DNA of 64,000 nucleotides from Streptomyces sp. GESEQ-4 (GCF_017948455.1 NZ_JAFFSU010000011.1:186001-250000), one strand, 5' to 3'; numbered from the stretch's first letter, positions 1-8,747 are shown. Made by a program: numbers and translations. The notes: generated by a model not told the origin, from the sequence alone.

Positions 1-52
1 CCACGGCCAGCTGGACATTGACCTTGGCGGGAACGCGAACGGTGACGCTCAC
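1..52 (-). CDS. ispE: 4-diphosphocytidyl-2-C-methyl-D-erythritol kinase (5' end only)
   Basis: Only the first 17 codons lie in the window. They read VSVTVRVPAKVNVQLAV from a GTG start, the usual N-terminus of IspE, the GHMP-family kinase that phosphorylates CDP-methylerythritol in the non-mevalonate isoprenoid pathway. The GTG overlaps the stop codon of ksgA (GTGA), so the two genes are translationally coupled. The ksgA-ispE order is conserved in Streptomyces. The rest of the gene runs off the left edge. Confidence 0.85.
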   Translation of the reverse strand, partial: MSVTVRVPAKVNVQLAV

Positions 53-945
53 TGCTGACCGGGCTCCTTGTTGTCGGCGGCGCTCTTGCCGTTCTCGGCG
101 ATACGGGCGAACTCCTCGACGGTCAACGACTCGCCGCGCGCCTGCGGTGAGACACCGGCGGCTACGAGGGCGGCCTCCGCGGCGGCGGCCGACCCGGCCC
201 ACCCGGCGAGCGCGGCGCGCAGCGTCTTGCGGCGCTGGGCGAAGGCCGCATCGACGACGGCGAACACCTCGCGCCTGGTGGCCGTCGTCTTGATCGGCTC
301 GACGCGCCGGGTCAGGGACACGAGCCCGCTGTCCACGTTGGGCGCCGGCCAGAAGACGTTGCGCCCGATGGCACCGGCCCGCTTGACCTCGGCGTACCAG
401 TTGGCCTTCACGGACGGGACGCCGTACACCTTCGAGCCGGGCGGGGCGGCCAGCCGGTCGGCGACCTCCGACTGCACCATCACCAGCGTGCGCTCGATGC
501 CGGGGAAGGTCTCGAGCATGTGCAGCAGCACGGGCACGGCCACGTTGTACGGCAGATTCGCCACCAGCGCGGTCGGCGCGGGACCCGGCAGCTCGGTCAC
601 GTGCATGGCGTCGGAGTGCACGAGCGCGAACCGCTCGGCCCGCTCCGGCATCCGGGCGGCGACGGTGGCGGGCAGCGCGCCGGCGAGTACGTCGTCGATC
701 TCTACGGCGATGACCCGGTCGGCTGCCTCCAGCAGCGCGAGGGTGAGGGAGCCGAGCCCCGGGCCCACCTCGACGACCACGTCATCGGGCCGTACGCCTG
801 CGGTACGGACGATACGGCGGACCGTGTTCGCGTCGATCACGAAGTTCTGGCCGCGCTGCTTGGTCGGACGCACACCGAGGGCTGCCGCCAGCTCGCGAAT
901 GTCGGCGGGGCCCAGGAGGGCGTCGGGGGGAGGGCTGCTGCTCAC
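49..945 (-). CDS. ksgA: 16S rRNA (adenine1518/1519-N6)-dimethyltransferase
   Basis: RsmA/KsgA dimethylates two adjacent adenines in the 3'-terminal hairpin of 16S rRNA during small-subunit maturation, using S-adenosylmethionine. The 298-residue protein shows the family N-terminus (QRGQNFVID near residue 30), the SAM loop VEVGPGLGSLTLAL and the catalytic motif NLPYNVAVP. I chose the GTG at 945 (VSSSPPPDALLGPADI). A longer frame reaches 1122, but that extension reads across the dispersed repeat at 1020-1057 and has no family similarity. Its stop overlaps the ispE start. It lies downstream of rpfB on the same strand. Confidence 0.95.
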   Translation of the reverse strand: MSSSPPPDALLGPADIRELAAALGVRPTKQRGQNFVIDANTVRRIVRTAGVRPDDVVVEVGPGLGSLTLALLEAADRVIAVEIDDVLAGALPATVAARMPERAERFALVHSDAMHVTELPGPAPTALVANLPYNVAVPVLLHMLETFPGIERTLVMVQSEVADRLAAPPGSKVYGVPSVKANWYAEVKRAGAIGRNVFWPAPNVDSGLVSLTRRVEPIKTTATRREVFAVVDAAFAQRRKTLRAALAGWAGSAAAAEAALVAAGVSPQARGESLTVEEFARIAENGKSAADNKEPGQQ

Positions 946-1019
946 GGCCCCAAGAGTACGGGGCGCTGGCTGCGGGCATTGGGGGCGCTCTGGGGGTGCA
1001 CAGCCTGCGGGCCGGTGGG

Positions 1020-1057
1020 GGCTGGTCGCGCAGTTCCCCGCGCCCCTTCGGGGCGCG
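1020..1057 (-). repeat. Dispersed intergenic repeat with terminator hairpin (copy 1)
   Basis: Read on the minus strand this holds the hairpin CGCGCCCC-gaa-GGGGCGCG followed by GGGAACTGCGCGACCAGCC. The same 27-base core occurs at 10,443-10,469 and 45,953-45,979. It lies just after the rpfB stop codon, so it probably acts as the rpfB terminator. This sequence is common between genes in Streptomyces. Confidence 0.75.
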
Positions 1058-1066
1058 ATCCACCGC

Positions 1067-2569
1067 TCACCTGTGCAGACGTGACCCACAATGCGGCCAC
1101 GGACTCGCCCCCCGCCGCACATACAGCCTCTTCGCCCGATGCGTCTGTTCCTCCGCCGACGCGTCCTGTGGGCGGCCCGTGCCGCCGAGGCTGTGCCAGG
1201 TCTGGGTGTCGACCTGGTAGAGGCCGCCGTACGTGCCGGAGGGGTCGACCGCGTTCGGGCGTCCCCCGGACTCGCAGGCGGCGAGGCCCTGCCAGTCCAG
1301 GTGGTCCGCGCCCTGCACGGAGGTGGGCATCGGCTTCGTGCCGACCTTCACGACCCGGTCCCGCGGCTCCCGGACCACCTCGGTCTTCACCCACCGCGGC
1401 TTCTGCTTGACCCCGTTGACGGTCCGGAGCACGTACGTGATGCGCCGCAGTCCCACCTGCCCGGCACGTTCGACGACTTCCGTGCCCTGGAAGAGCGAGG
1501 GGTCGTCCACCCGCCGCACCTGGACCGGGATCGCTTCCTCCCGGACCTCCTTGGTCCGGGTGATCCGCAGTACGGAGACGGTCTGCCCGTCCCGCGGGAA
1601 GCTCCCCGGCGCCACGGAGGTGGTGTCCTGCCCGCGCAGGGTGACCCCGGCCTCCTCGACGACCTCCCCGACCGTTGCCGCGTTCGTACGGACCGTCCGG
1701 GCGCGTCCGTCGGCCATGACCGTCACCGAGCGCTCGGTACGGACATCCAGCGCGAGCCCCTCACGCCCGATGCGCCGGGAGCGCGCGATGGACACGTACG
1801 CGCCCTCCGCACGCACCCCCAGCTGCTTGAGCGCCTCTTCCACCGTGCGGGCGGTCGTCCACACCTCGCGCCGCTGACCGTCGAGGGTGAGCCGCACGGG
1901 CCGCCCGTACCGCACGGCGACCTCGTCACCGTTGGCGAGCGCCGAACCGGGCGCGGGCGCCACCTCGTCGTGGGCCCCGGTCTTCAGGCCCTGGTCCGCG
2001 AGGAGCTCGGTCACGTCGTCGGCGAAGGTGTGCAGCGTGCGCGGCTCCCCGTCGACGGTGAGCTCGATCGCCTTGTCCTTGGCGACGAACGCGGAGGTAC
2101 CGCCCGCGAGGAAGGCGACGACCAGCGCCTGGGGCAGCAGACGGCGCATGGAGCCGTCGGCACGCTCGGCGTACCGCGCCTTGCGCCGACGCGCGGACCG
2201 CCGATGCGCGCCGGAGCGCACAACGGGCGCGGGCGCCTCCTCATACGTCTCGTCATACGCCTCCTCATCGGCTTCCTCGTCCGCCTCCTCGTCCACCTCT
2301 GCGTCCGCCTCAGCACCGCCGGCCTGGCGCGGCACCACCGGCTCGAGCATCTCGTAGGCCGGCGCGTAGGTGTCCCCGTACCCCCAGGCGGTCTCCCCCC
2401 ATGTCTCGGCGCTGTACGGATCGAACGCGCCGCCCGATGCGTCGTACGCCCCGTACGACACATACGGCCCGTACGCCGCGTCCACTCCGTACGGCGTCTC
2501 CCCCGCGTACTGCGAGTCCTGCACGTTCTGCGCGTACTGCGAATTCCGCGCGTACTGCGAGTTGCTCAC
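1067..2569 (-). CDS. rpfB: Resuscitation-promoting factor, RpfB type
   Basis: This is a secreted or membrane-anchored muralytic enzyme that cleaves peptidoglycan and promotes spore germination. From the GTG at 2569 it has 500 residues. A Tyr/Gln-rich tail with repeats such as NSQYARNSQYAQ comes first, then an acidic repeat (DEEADEEADEEAYDETYEE), a basic patch and one membrane segment (LPQALVVAFLAGGTSAFVA). Three DUF348 domains follow, then a G5 domain, and a C-terminal transglycosylase-like domain with the catalytic glutamate in ACESGG and the usual ending RRGASPWPHCGSRLHR. The cytoplasmic tail of about 150 residues is long for the family. A frame start at 2635 is less likely. Confidence 0.9.
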   Translation of the reverse strand: MSNSQYARNSQYAQNVQDSQYAGETPYGVDAAYGPYVSYGAYDASGGAFDPYSAETWGETAWGYGDTYAPAYEMLEPVVPRQAGGAEADAEVDEEADEEADEEAYDETYEEAPAPVVRSGAHRRSARRRKARYAERADGSMRRLLPQALVVAFLAGGTSAFVAKDKAIELTVDGEPRTLHTFADDVTELLADQGLKTGAHDEVAPAPGSALANGDEVAVRYGRPVRLTLDGQRREVWTTARTVEEALKQLGVRAEGAYVSIARSRRIGREGLALDVRTERSVTVMADGRARTVRTNAATVGEVVEEAGVTLRGQDTTSVAPGSFPRDGQTVSVLRITRTKEVREEAIPVQVRRVDDPSLFQGTEVVERAGQVGLRRITYVLRTVNGVKQKPRWVKTEVVREPRDRVVKVGTKPMPTSVQGADHLDWQGLAACESGGRPNAVDPSGTYGGLYQVDTQTWHSLGGTGRPQDASAEEQTHRAKRLYVRRGASPWPHCGSRLHR

Positions 2570-2712
2570 GCCGACACGCTCCAGAAGGCCAGAGGGGTCC
2601 GGATGGGGCCCAGAACCTAGCGGAGCGCCGGTCACTCTCCAAAGTCACTCAACTACACAGAGTAGTAATGGCCTGTGGTTGCACCTCGGGAGCGTTACCG
2701 GGCGGTTATGCG

Positions 2713-3627
2713 TCAGTAGCCGAAGGCAGTTGCCGTGTTCGAGCCGAGGGCCGCGGCCAGCGTGTCCTCGTCGATGCCCCGTATGGCGGCCATGGCGCGC
2801 ACCGTGACCGGAATGAGATACGGCGCGTTGGGCCGTCCGCGGTACGGCACCGGCGTGAGGAAGGGCGCATCGGTCTCCACGAGGACCAGCCCCAGCGGGG
2901 CCACGGCGAGGGCCTCGCGCAGGTTCTGGGCGTTCTTGAAGGTGACGTTCCCGGCGAAGGACATGTAGTAGCCGGCGCGGGTGCAGATCTCCGCCATGTC
3001 CGCGTCGCCCGAGTAGCAGTGGAACACCGTCCGCTCGGGTGCGCCCTCTTCCTTCAGCACGCGCAGTACGTCCGCGTGGGCGTCGCGGTCGTGGATGACG
3101 AGGGCCTTGCCGTGCCGCTTGGCGATCTCGATGTGGGCACGGAAGGACCGCTCCTGCGCCGCCTTGCCCTCGGGGCCGGTGCGGAAGTAGTCGAGTCCCG
3201 TCTCGCCGACGGCCTTCACGTGGGGCAGTGCGGCCAGCCGGTCGATCTCGGCGAGTGCCTCGTCCAGGCCCGCGTCCCCGCCGGGCTCCCGTGCGCCCTG
3301 CCGGGACCAGCCGGCGCGGGGGGTCTGGGGGGCTTGCCCCCCAGAAAGAGGTGTGCCGTGGACGATGCGCGGCGCCTCGTTGGGGTGCAGGGCGACGGCC
3401 GCGTGCACGGTGTCGTACGCCGCCGCCGTCTGAGCCGCCCACTGCGAGCCGCGTACGTCACAGCCGACCTGCACGACCGTCGTCACACCGACCGACGCGG
3501 CCTTCGCCAGGCCCTCCTCCACCGTGCCGGACTGCATGTCGAGGTGGGTGTGCGAGTCGGCGACGGGCACCCGGAGCGGCGCGGGCAGCGGCGGTGCGGC
3601 GTTCTTGTCGGACGCGTTCGAAGGCAT
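2713..3627 (-). CDS. tatD: TatD-family metal-dependent DNase
   Basis: TatD proteins are Mg2+-dependent 3'-5' deoxyribonucleases of the amidohydrolase superfamily. The 304-residue product has the metal-binding motif DSHTHLD near residue 24, AVGETGLDYF, HDRDAH, FHCYSG and the C-terminal VETDAPFL. Between the conserved HPNEA and the EALAEI helix there is an extra segment (about residues 90-121) encoded by a perfect palindromic repeat at 3324-3345, apparently an intergenic repeat inserted in frame. The ATG at 3627 lies inside a 13-bp-stem hairpin (3620-3657). It sits between rpfB and the zinc-ribbon gene on the same strand. Confidence 0.92.
   Translation of the reverse strand: MPSNASDKNAAPPLPAPLRVPVADSHTHLDMQSGTVEEGLAKAASVGVTTVVQVGCDVRGSQWAAQTAAAYDTVHAAVALHPNEAPRIVHGTPLSGGQAPQTPRAGWSRQGAREPGGDAGLDEALAEIDRLAALPHVKAVGETGLDYFRTGPEGKAAQERSFRAHIEIAKRHGKALVIHDRDAHADVLRVLKEEGAPERTVFHCYSGDADMAEICTRAGYYMSFAGNVTFKNAQNLREALAVAPLGLVLVETDAPFLTPVPYRGRPNAPYLIPVTVRAMAAIRGIDEDTLAAALGSNTATAFGY
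3324..3345. repeat. Palindromic repeat inserted in frame in tatD
   Basis: A 10-bp perfect stem (TCTGGGGGGC / GCCCCCCAGA) with a 2-nt loop lies within the tatD coding sequence. A related GC hairpin (CCGGGGG-tct-CCCCCCGG) sits in the first codons of moaC at 62,433-62,450. Elements of this kind are normally intergenic in Streptomyces. Confidence 0.65.
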
Positions 3628-3657
3628 GCCCCGATCCTACGAAAGGGGCATGCCTTC
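3620..3657. promoter_or_regulatory. Hairpin overlapping the tatD start codon
   Basis: GAAGGCATGCCCC (3620-3632) and GGGGCATGCCTTC (3645-3657) form a perfect 13-bp stem around a 12-nt loop. On the minus strand the tatD ATG lies in the second arm. The structure could end transcription from the upstream zinc-ribbon gene (stop at 3674), or hide the tatD start codon, or both. Confidence 0.6.
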
Positions 3658-3673
3658 TCAGCGGGCGCTCCGG

Positions 3674-4072
3674 TCAGCTCGCCCTGCGCTGGAACGAATG
3701 CAGAAGATCGGACAGGTGCCAGTGCCGGTGCTCGGCCAACTGCGCGGCCTTCACGTCCGCCTCGCGCTGCTGCGGCACAGGCCGCTGCTGCCGGTGCGCG
3801 GCGTCCAGCGCCGACGACACCTGCCCCGCCCGCATGATCCGTACGACATGGTTGTCGCAGTTCTGACACGTGGGCCTGCTCAACGGGGACGGCACGATCT
3901 GCCCGTCGGCCACGTACATCACGAACTCATGGCCCTCGGCGTCCGTGTGGTGCTCTATCTCGTACGACTGCTCCCAGCCGTGCCCGCAGCGCATGCAGGC
4001 GAAGGAATAGGACTCGTTCACTACGGCGGTCGCCCCGTTGCGAAGGCCGGTCTGCCCTGCGATCTCGGTCAT
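3674..4072 (-). CDS. Small zinc-ribbon protein, function unknown
   Basis: The 132-residue protein starts MTEIAGQTGL at an ATG preceded by AGGAG. It has two CxxC knuckles (CMRCGHGW and CQNC), about 45 residues apart, which look like a structural zinc site. The residues between them are rich in acidic and aromatic side chains. The C-terminal third is charged and rich in Gln and His (AAHRQQRPVPQQREADVK). I do not recognise a function. Its position between rsmI and tatD suggests a conserved actinobacterial hypothetical gene. A frame extension to 4174 has no ribosome-binding site and was not used. Confidence 0.75.
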   Translation of the reverse strand: MTEIAGQTGLRNGATAVVNESYSFACMRCGHGWEQSYEIEHHTDAEGHEFVMYVADGQIVPSPLSRPTCQNCDNHVVRIMRAGQVSSALDAAHRQQRPVPQQREADVKAAQLAEHRHWHLSDLLHSFQRRAS

Positions 4073-4262
4073 GCCAGCTCCTGTTGTCCGCTGGAGGGAC
4101 GGGGTGCGTCCCGATTCCCAGTGGACTGCTCGGCCGGAGCGAACGCACGGGACCTGTCCAGTGTTGGGGCGCATTTGGGCGTTCCTTGCCGAAAGGGCCC
4201 GCGCGCTTTACTCACCGATGGGGCGCTCGCTCAGCCGAGATACGCCCTGCTCAGAATAAGTT

Positions 4263-5120
4263 TCACGCCCCCGCGTTCTTCGCCGCCACCACCGCGTCGA
4301 AGACCTCCCGCTTCGGCACCCCCGCCGCCACGGCCACCGCGGCGATCGCCTCCTTGCGCCGCTCCCCCGCCTCCTCCCGCACCCGCACCCGCCGCACCAG
4401 CTCCTCGGCGTCCAGTTCCTGCGCCCCCGTCTCCGGCGCCCCCTCGACCACGACCGTGATCTCTCCGCGGACGCCGTCCGCCGCCCACGCGGCCAGCTCG
4501 CCGAGCCCGCCCCGCCGTACCTCCTCGTACGTCTTGGTCAGTTCGCGGCAGACGGCGGCCCGCCGGTCCGCGCCGAAGACCTCGGCCATCGCGGCGAGCG
4601 TCTCGTCGATCCGGTGGGTGGACTCGAAATAGACCAGCGTCCGCCGCTCCCCAGCGACCTCCCGCAGCCGCGCCAGCCGCTCCCCCGCCTTCCGCGGCGG
4701 GAAGCCCTCGAAGCAGAACCGGTCGACGGGCAGCCCGGACAGCGCGAGGGCGGTCAGTACGGCGGACGGCCCCGGCACCGCGGTCACCTTGATGTCCTGC
4801 TCGACGGCGGCGGCCACTAGCCGGTACCCGGGGTCGGACACCGACGGCATCCCCGCGTCCGTGACGAGCAGCACACGCGCGCCGCCGAGGAGTTCCTGGA
4901 CCAGCTCGGGCGTACGGGCGGCCTCGTTGCCCTCGAAGTACGACACCACGCGCCCCTTGGGCGTCACTCCGAGCGCCTGCGTCAGGCGCCGCAGCCGCCG
5001 GGTGTCCTCGGCGGCTACGACATCAGCTCCCGTCAGCTCTTCCGCCAGCCGGGGCGGGGCGTCGGCGATGTCGCCGATGGGGGTACCGGCAAGGACCAGG
5101 GTTCCGGGCGCAACTGTCAC
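4263..5120 (-). CDS. rsmI: 16S rRNA (cytidine1402-2'-O)-methyltransferase
   Basis: RsmI 2'-O-methylates C1402 in the decoding centre of 16S rRNA. The 285-residue product has the tetrapyrrole-methylase fold signatures GTLVLAGTPIGD at the N-terminus, AAEDTRRLRRL, VTDAGMPSVSDPGYRLV, AVPGPSAVLTALALSG and FEGFPPRK, all typical of RsmI/YraL. I chose the GTG at 5120 (VTVAPGTLVLAG), preceded by GAGGATGG; an upstream start at 5147 adds an unconserved segment. The gene is divergent from pmt with a 62-bp gap that must hold both promoters. Confidence 0.93.
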   Translation of the reverse strand: MTVAPGTLVLAGTPIGDIADAPPRLAEELTGADVVAAEDTRRLRRLTQALGVTPKGRVVSYFEGNEAARTPELVQELLGGARVLLVTDAGMPSVSDPGYRLVAAAVEQDIKVTAVPGPSAVLTALALSGLPVDRFCFEGFPPRKAGERLARLREVAGERRTLVYFESTHRIDETLAAMAEVFGADRRAAVCRELTKTYEEVRRGGLGELAAWAADGVRGEITVVVEGAPETGAQELDAEELVRRVRVREEAGERRKEAIAAVAVAAGVPKREVFDAVVAAKNAGA

Positions 5121-5182
5121 GTTTCCATCCTCGCAGCCCCCATGCACGGGACTCCCACAGAACGGTTCCCTACGATGGCGCG

Positions 5183-6934
5183 GTGACCAGTACAGCGTCG
5201 TCGGTGGACTCCACGGACATCCGACAGGGCGAGGCCCTTCACGACCAGCGGCCTTCGTGGCAGCAGCGGCTGCGCCGTTTCGGCTACACCGCGGGGCCCA
5301 GAACCGACATCCGGGACCGGCTGGTGCCGCCGTACACCCGGCCCAGCCCGCGTCTGTGGGCCGCGCTCGGGCTGCCGCAGGCGCTGGTCGAGCGGCTGAC
5401 GCGCTGGTCGGGCTGGGGCGGTCCGCTGCTGGTGACGCTGTTCGCGGGCGTGATCCGGTTCTGGAACCTGGGCAGCCCGAAGGCGGTGATATTCGACGAG
5501 ACGTACTACGCCAAGGACGCGTGGGCGCTGGTCCACCGCGGTTTCGAGGTCAACTGGGACAAGAACGTCAACAACCTGATCCTGTCCTCGAACGGCGACG
5601 TCCCGATCCCCACGGACGCGTCGTACGTCGTACACCCGCCGGTCGGCAAGTACGTCATCGGGCTCGGCGAGCTGATGTTCGGCTTCAACCCGTTCGGCTG
5701 GCGGTTCATGACGGCGCTGCTCGGCACGCTGTCGGTGCTGATGCTGTGCCGGATCGGCCGCAGGCTGTTCCGCTCGACCTTCCTCGGCTGCCTGGCGGGC
5801 GCGCTGATGGCGGTGGACGGGCTGCACTTCGTGATGAGCCGCACCGCGCTGCTCGACGGCGTGCTGATGTTCTTCGTGCTGGCGGCCTTCGGCTGCCTGG
5901 TGATCGACCGTGACAAGACGCGCGAGAAACTCGCCGCCGCGCTGCCCGGCGACGCCAGCGGCCGGGTCGGCCCCGATGTGCACACGGCGGAGAACACCCG
6001 GTTCGGGCTGCGTCCCTGGCGGCTGCTGGCCGGCCTGATGCTGGGCCTGGCCATCGGCACCAAGTGGAACGGCCTCTACATCCTCGCCGCGTTCTGCGTG
6101 CTGGCCGTGCTGTGGGACGTCGGCTCCCGCAAGGTGGCCGGCGCCCGCCACCCGTACCAGGCGGTGCTCCGGCGGGACCTGGGCTGGACGTTCCTGTCGA
6201 CGGTGCCGGTCGCCGTGGCCACGTACATCCTCTCCTGGCTCGGCTGGATCCTTTCGCCGACGGACGGCAGCGGCGGCTACTACCGCAACTGGGCCGCGAC
6301 CGACGGCAAGAACAGCGACTGGTCCTGGCTGTTCCCGGACTGGTGGCGCAGCCTGTGGCACTACGAGCACCAGGTGTACGAGTTCCATGTCGGCCTGAGC
6401 TCTCCGCACACGTACCAGTCCAACCCGTGGAGCTGGCTCGTCGACGGCCGCCCGGTGTCGTACTTCTACGAGTCCCCCGCCCCCGGCAAGGACGGCTGCC
6501 CCGTCGACGCGGGCGAGAAGTGCGCGCGTGAGGTGCTGGCGATCGGCACGCCGCTGCTGTGGTGGGTGGCCGCCTTCGCGCTCCTGTATGTGCTGTGGCG
6601 CTGGTTCTTCCGCCGCGACTGGCGCGCGGGCGCGATCGCCTGCGGTATCGCGGCCGGGTACCTGCCGTGGTTCATGTACCAGGAGCGCACGATCTTCTTC
6701 TTCTACGCCGTCGTCTTCCTGCCGTTCCTCTGCCTCGCCGTCGCGATGCTGCTCGGCGCGCTCGTCGGCCCGCCGGGCTCCAACGACACCCGCCGCGTGG
6801 CGGGCGCGACGGGCGTGGGCGTGCTGGTGCTGCTGATCGCCTGGAACTTCATCTACTTCTGGCCGCTGTTCACCGGCACGGCGATCCCCATCGACGACTG
6901 GCGTTCACGTATGTGGCTGGATACCTGGGTTTAG
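5183..6934 (+). CDS. pmt: Protein O-mannosyltransferase (GT39), polyprenol-phosphate-mannose dependent
   Basis: Pmt transfers mannose from polyprenyl-phosphate-mannose to Ser/Thr of secreted proteins on the outer face of the membrane. The 583-residue protein has the GT39 signature IFDETYYAKDAW, with the acidic DE pair, after the first membrane helix. It has about ten predicted hydrophobic segments and a large loop (residues about 370-450). The GTG start follows the divergent rsmI promoter region. In S. coelicolor this enzyme is needed for phage phiC31 infection and for glycosylation of secreted proteins (family knowledge). The downstream neighbours are cell-wall penicillin-binding proteins. 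Confidence 0.92.
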   Translation: MTSTASSVDSTDIRQGEALHDQRPSWQQRLRRFGYTAGPRTDIRDRLVPPYTRPSPRLWAALGLPQALVERLTRWSGWGGPLLVTLFAGVIRFWNLGSPKAVIFDETYYAKDAWALVHRGFEVNWDKNVNNLILSSNGDVPIPTDASYVVHPPVGKYVIGLGELMFGFNPFGWRFMTALLGTLSVLMLCRIGRRLFRSTFLGCLAGALMAVDGLHFVMSRTALLDGVLMFFVLAAFGCLVIDRDKTREKLAAALPGDASGRVGPDVHTAENTRFGLRPWRLLAGLMLGLAIGTKWNGLYILAAFCVLAVLWDVGSRKVAGARHPYQAVLRRDLGWTFLSTVPVAVATYILSWLGWILSPTDGSGGYYRNWAATDGKNSDWSWLFPDWWRSLWHYEHQVYEFHVGLSSPHTYQSNPWSWLVDGRPVSYFYESPAPGKDGCPVDAGEKCAREVLAIGTPLLWWVAAFALLYVLWRWFFRRDWRAGAIACGIAAGYLPWFMYQERTIFFFYAVVFLPFLCLAVAMLLGALVGPPGSNDTRRVAGATGVGVLVLLIAWNFIYFWPLFTGTAIPIDDWRSRMWLDTWV

Positions 6935-7007
6935 CCGAACTCCCCTCACAGGTTCCTCTCCCGCCACTTACAGTGCAGGGACCTGAGTAGGGGGAGGGAG
7001 CGCAGCC

Positions 7008-8636
7008 ATGCGCAAGGGGGTCAAGGCCACCGTCGTCGGTGGGGTGTTGGTCGTGATGCTGGGAGGCGCCGGGTACGGCGCCTTCAACCTCGTGTCCGCA
7101 CTGAACGGTGACGGCGGGCTCGGGGCGAGCGAGCCGGAGCCCGTGAGAACCGGGCCGCCGAGCGGCGACGAGGTCGAGGAGACGACGGGGAAGTTCTTCG
7201 CGGCCTGGGAGAAGGGGCAGGCGGCGACGGCTGCGGCGCTCACCAACAACGAACTGGCGGCCGAGCCGCTGTTCACCGCCTACGGGCAGGAAGCGCACAT
7301 CACCGGCGTCAGCATCACCCCCGGTGCGGGGACCGGCGCGACCGTGCCGTTCACGGTGAAGGCGACGGTGTCGTACGACGGGAAGTCCAAGCCGCTGACG
7401 TACAAGAGCACCCTCACCGTGGTGCGCGGTAAGACCACCGGGAAGGCGCTGGTCGACTGGAAGCCGTCCGTCGTCCACCCCGAACTGCAGCGGGACGACA
7501 CCCTCGTCACCGGTGAGGCGGCGAGCCCGCCCATCGAGGCCGTGGACCGCGACGGGACCGTCCTGACCGAGGACAAGTACCCGTCCCTCGGGCCGATCCT
7601 GGACGAGCTGCGCGGCAAGTACGGCGAGCAGGCGGGCGGTACGCCCGGCGTCGAGCTGGCGATCCGGCACGCGTCCGCCGAGGCCGCCGACACCCCGCTG
7701 CTGACCCTCGCGGAGGGCAAGGCGGGCCGGCTGCCGACGACGCTCAGCGCGAGCGCGCAGGCGGCGGCCGAGAAGGCGGTGAAGAGCTACGACGAGTCGT
7801 CCGTGGTCGCCGTCAAGCCCAGCACCGGCGAGGTGCTCGCGGTCGCCAACAACCGCGCGGACGGCTTCAACGCGGCCTTCCTCGGCAAGCAGGCCCCCGG
7901 CTCCACGATGAAGATCGTGAGCGCGGCCACGCTCATCGACAACGGGATCACCGAGATGAACGGCCCGGCCCCCTGCCCGCCCGACGCGGCCTGGCAGAGC
8001 CAGACCTTCCGCAACATCAAGGGCATGGACCCGAACGACAACGCGACCCTCTCCGAAAGCTTCGCCCGCTCGTGCAACACGGCCTTCGTGAAGTACGCGG
8101 ACGCGGTGAAGGTGGACTCCCTCACCAAGGAGGCCGAGGAGCGGTTCGGGCTCGGCAAGGACAACTGGCAGACCGGCATCCCGTCCTTCGACGGCCAGGT
8201 CCCGGCCTCCGGCGGCCCGGACACCGCGGCCAACATGCTCGGCCAGGGCCAGGTCCAGATGAACCCGCTGAACATGGCGTCGGTCACGGCGACCGCGATC
8301 ACGGGCACCTTCCGGCAGCCGGTGATCGTGCCGCAGAAGCTCGACGGCCGTGAACTGGCAAGCGCGCGCGGCCTGTCCGCGGACACCGTCGGCCAGCTGC
8401 GCGCCATGATGAACCGCACCGCGACCAGCGGCACCGCGGCCGAGGCGATGTCCGGGCTGACCGGCAGCGTCGGCGCGAAGACCGGCTCCGCCGAGGTCGA
8501 CGGGCAGAAGACGTCCAACAGCTGGTTCACCGGGTACCGCGACGACATCGCGGCCGCGGCCATGACCGAAGAAGGCGGGCGCGGCGGCGACGCGGCCGGG
8601 CCGATTGTCGCAGCTGTGCTACGGACCGGCGGCTGA
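7008..8636 (+). CDS. Penicillin-binding protein (NTF2-like N-terminal domain plus transpeptidase), first of a tandem pair
   Basis: This is a class B-like D,D-transpeptidase anchored by one N-terminal helix (VVGGVLVVMLGGAGYGAF). An NTF2-like MecR1/PBP2a N-terminal domain (about residues 50-160) comes next, and a transpeptidase domain from about 255. The active-site motifs are PGSTMK (Ser299, Lys302), SCN and KTGSAE. There is no transglycosylase domain. The ATG follows a good GGGAGGGAG site. A paralogue with the same architecture lies 111 bp downstream and ssgE follows, as in S. coelicolor SCO3156-3158. This suggests a role in sporulation septation or spore-wall synthesis. Confidence 0.9.
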   Translation: MRKGVKATVVGGVLVVMLGGAGYGAFNLVSALNGDGGLGASEPEPVRTGPPSGDEVEETTGKFFAAWEKGQAATAAALTNNELAAEPLFTAYGQEAHITGVSITPGAGTGATVPFTVKATVSYDGKSKPLTYKSTLTVVRGKTTGKALVDWKPSVVHPELQRDDTLVTGEAASPPIEAVDRDGTVLTEDKYPSLGPILDELRGKYGEQAGGTPGVELAIRHASAEAADTPLLTLAEGKAGRLPTTLSASAQAAAEKAVKSYDESSVVAVKPSTGEVLAVANNRADGFNAAFLGKQAPGSTMKIVSAATLIDNGITEMNGPAPCPPDAAWQSQTFRNIKGMDPNDNATLSESFARSCNTAFVKYADAVKVDSLTKEAEERFGLGKDNWQTGIPSFDGQVPASGGPDTAANMLGQGQVQMNPLNMASVTATAITGTFRQPVIVPQKLDGRELASARGLSADTVGQLRAMMNRTATSGTAAEAMSGLTGSVGAKTGSAEVDGQKTSNSWFTGYRDDIAAAAMTEEGGRGGDAAGPIVAAVLRTGG

Positions 8637-8747
8637 ACGGGCTGCGGAACTCACCCGCACAGGACGGGACTCTAGGGTGGTTGCCGTCGTTGATGAGGTG
8701 CATGAGGGCAACGGGGACCCTGGGGACTCGCGGAGGATTCGAAAGCT

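Noticed and set aside
2570..2712. c-di-AMP (ydaO-type) riboswitch upstream of rpfB, as known upstream of rpfA
   Set aside because: The gap to tatD is about 140 bp and I could not find the conserved core of that riboswitch class. Only a short dyad (ACTAC-N5-GTAGT at 2652-2666) is visible.
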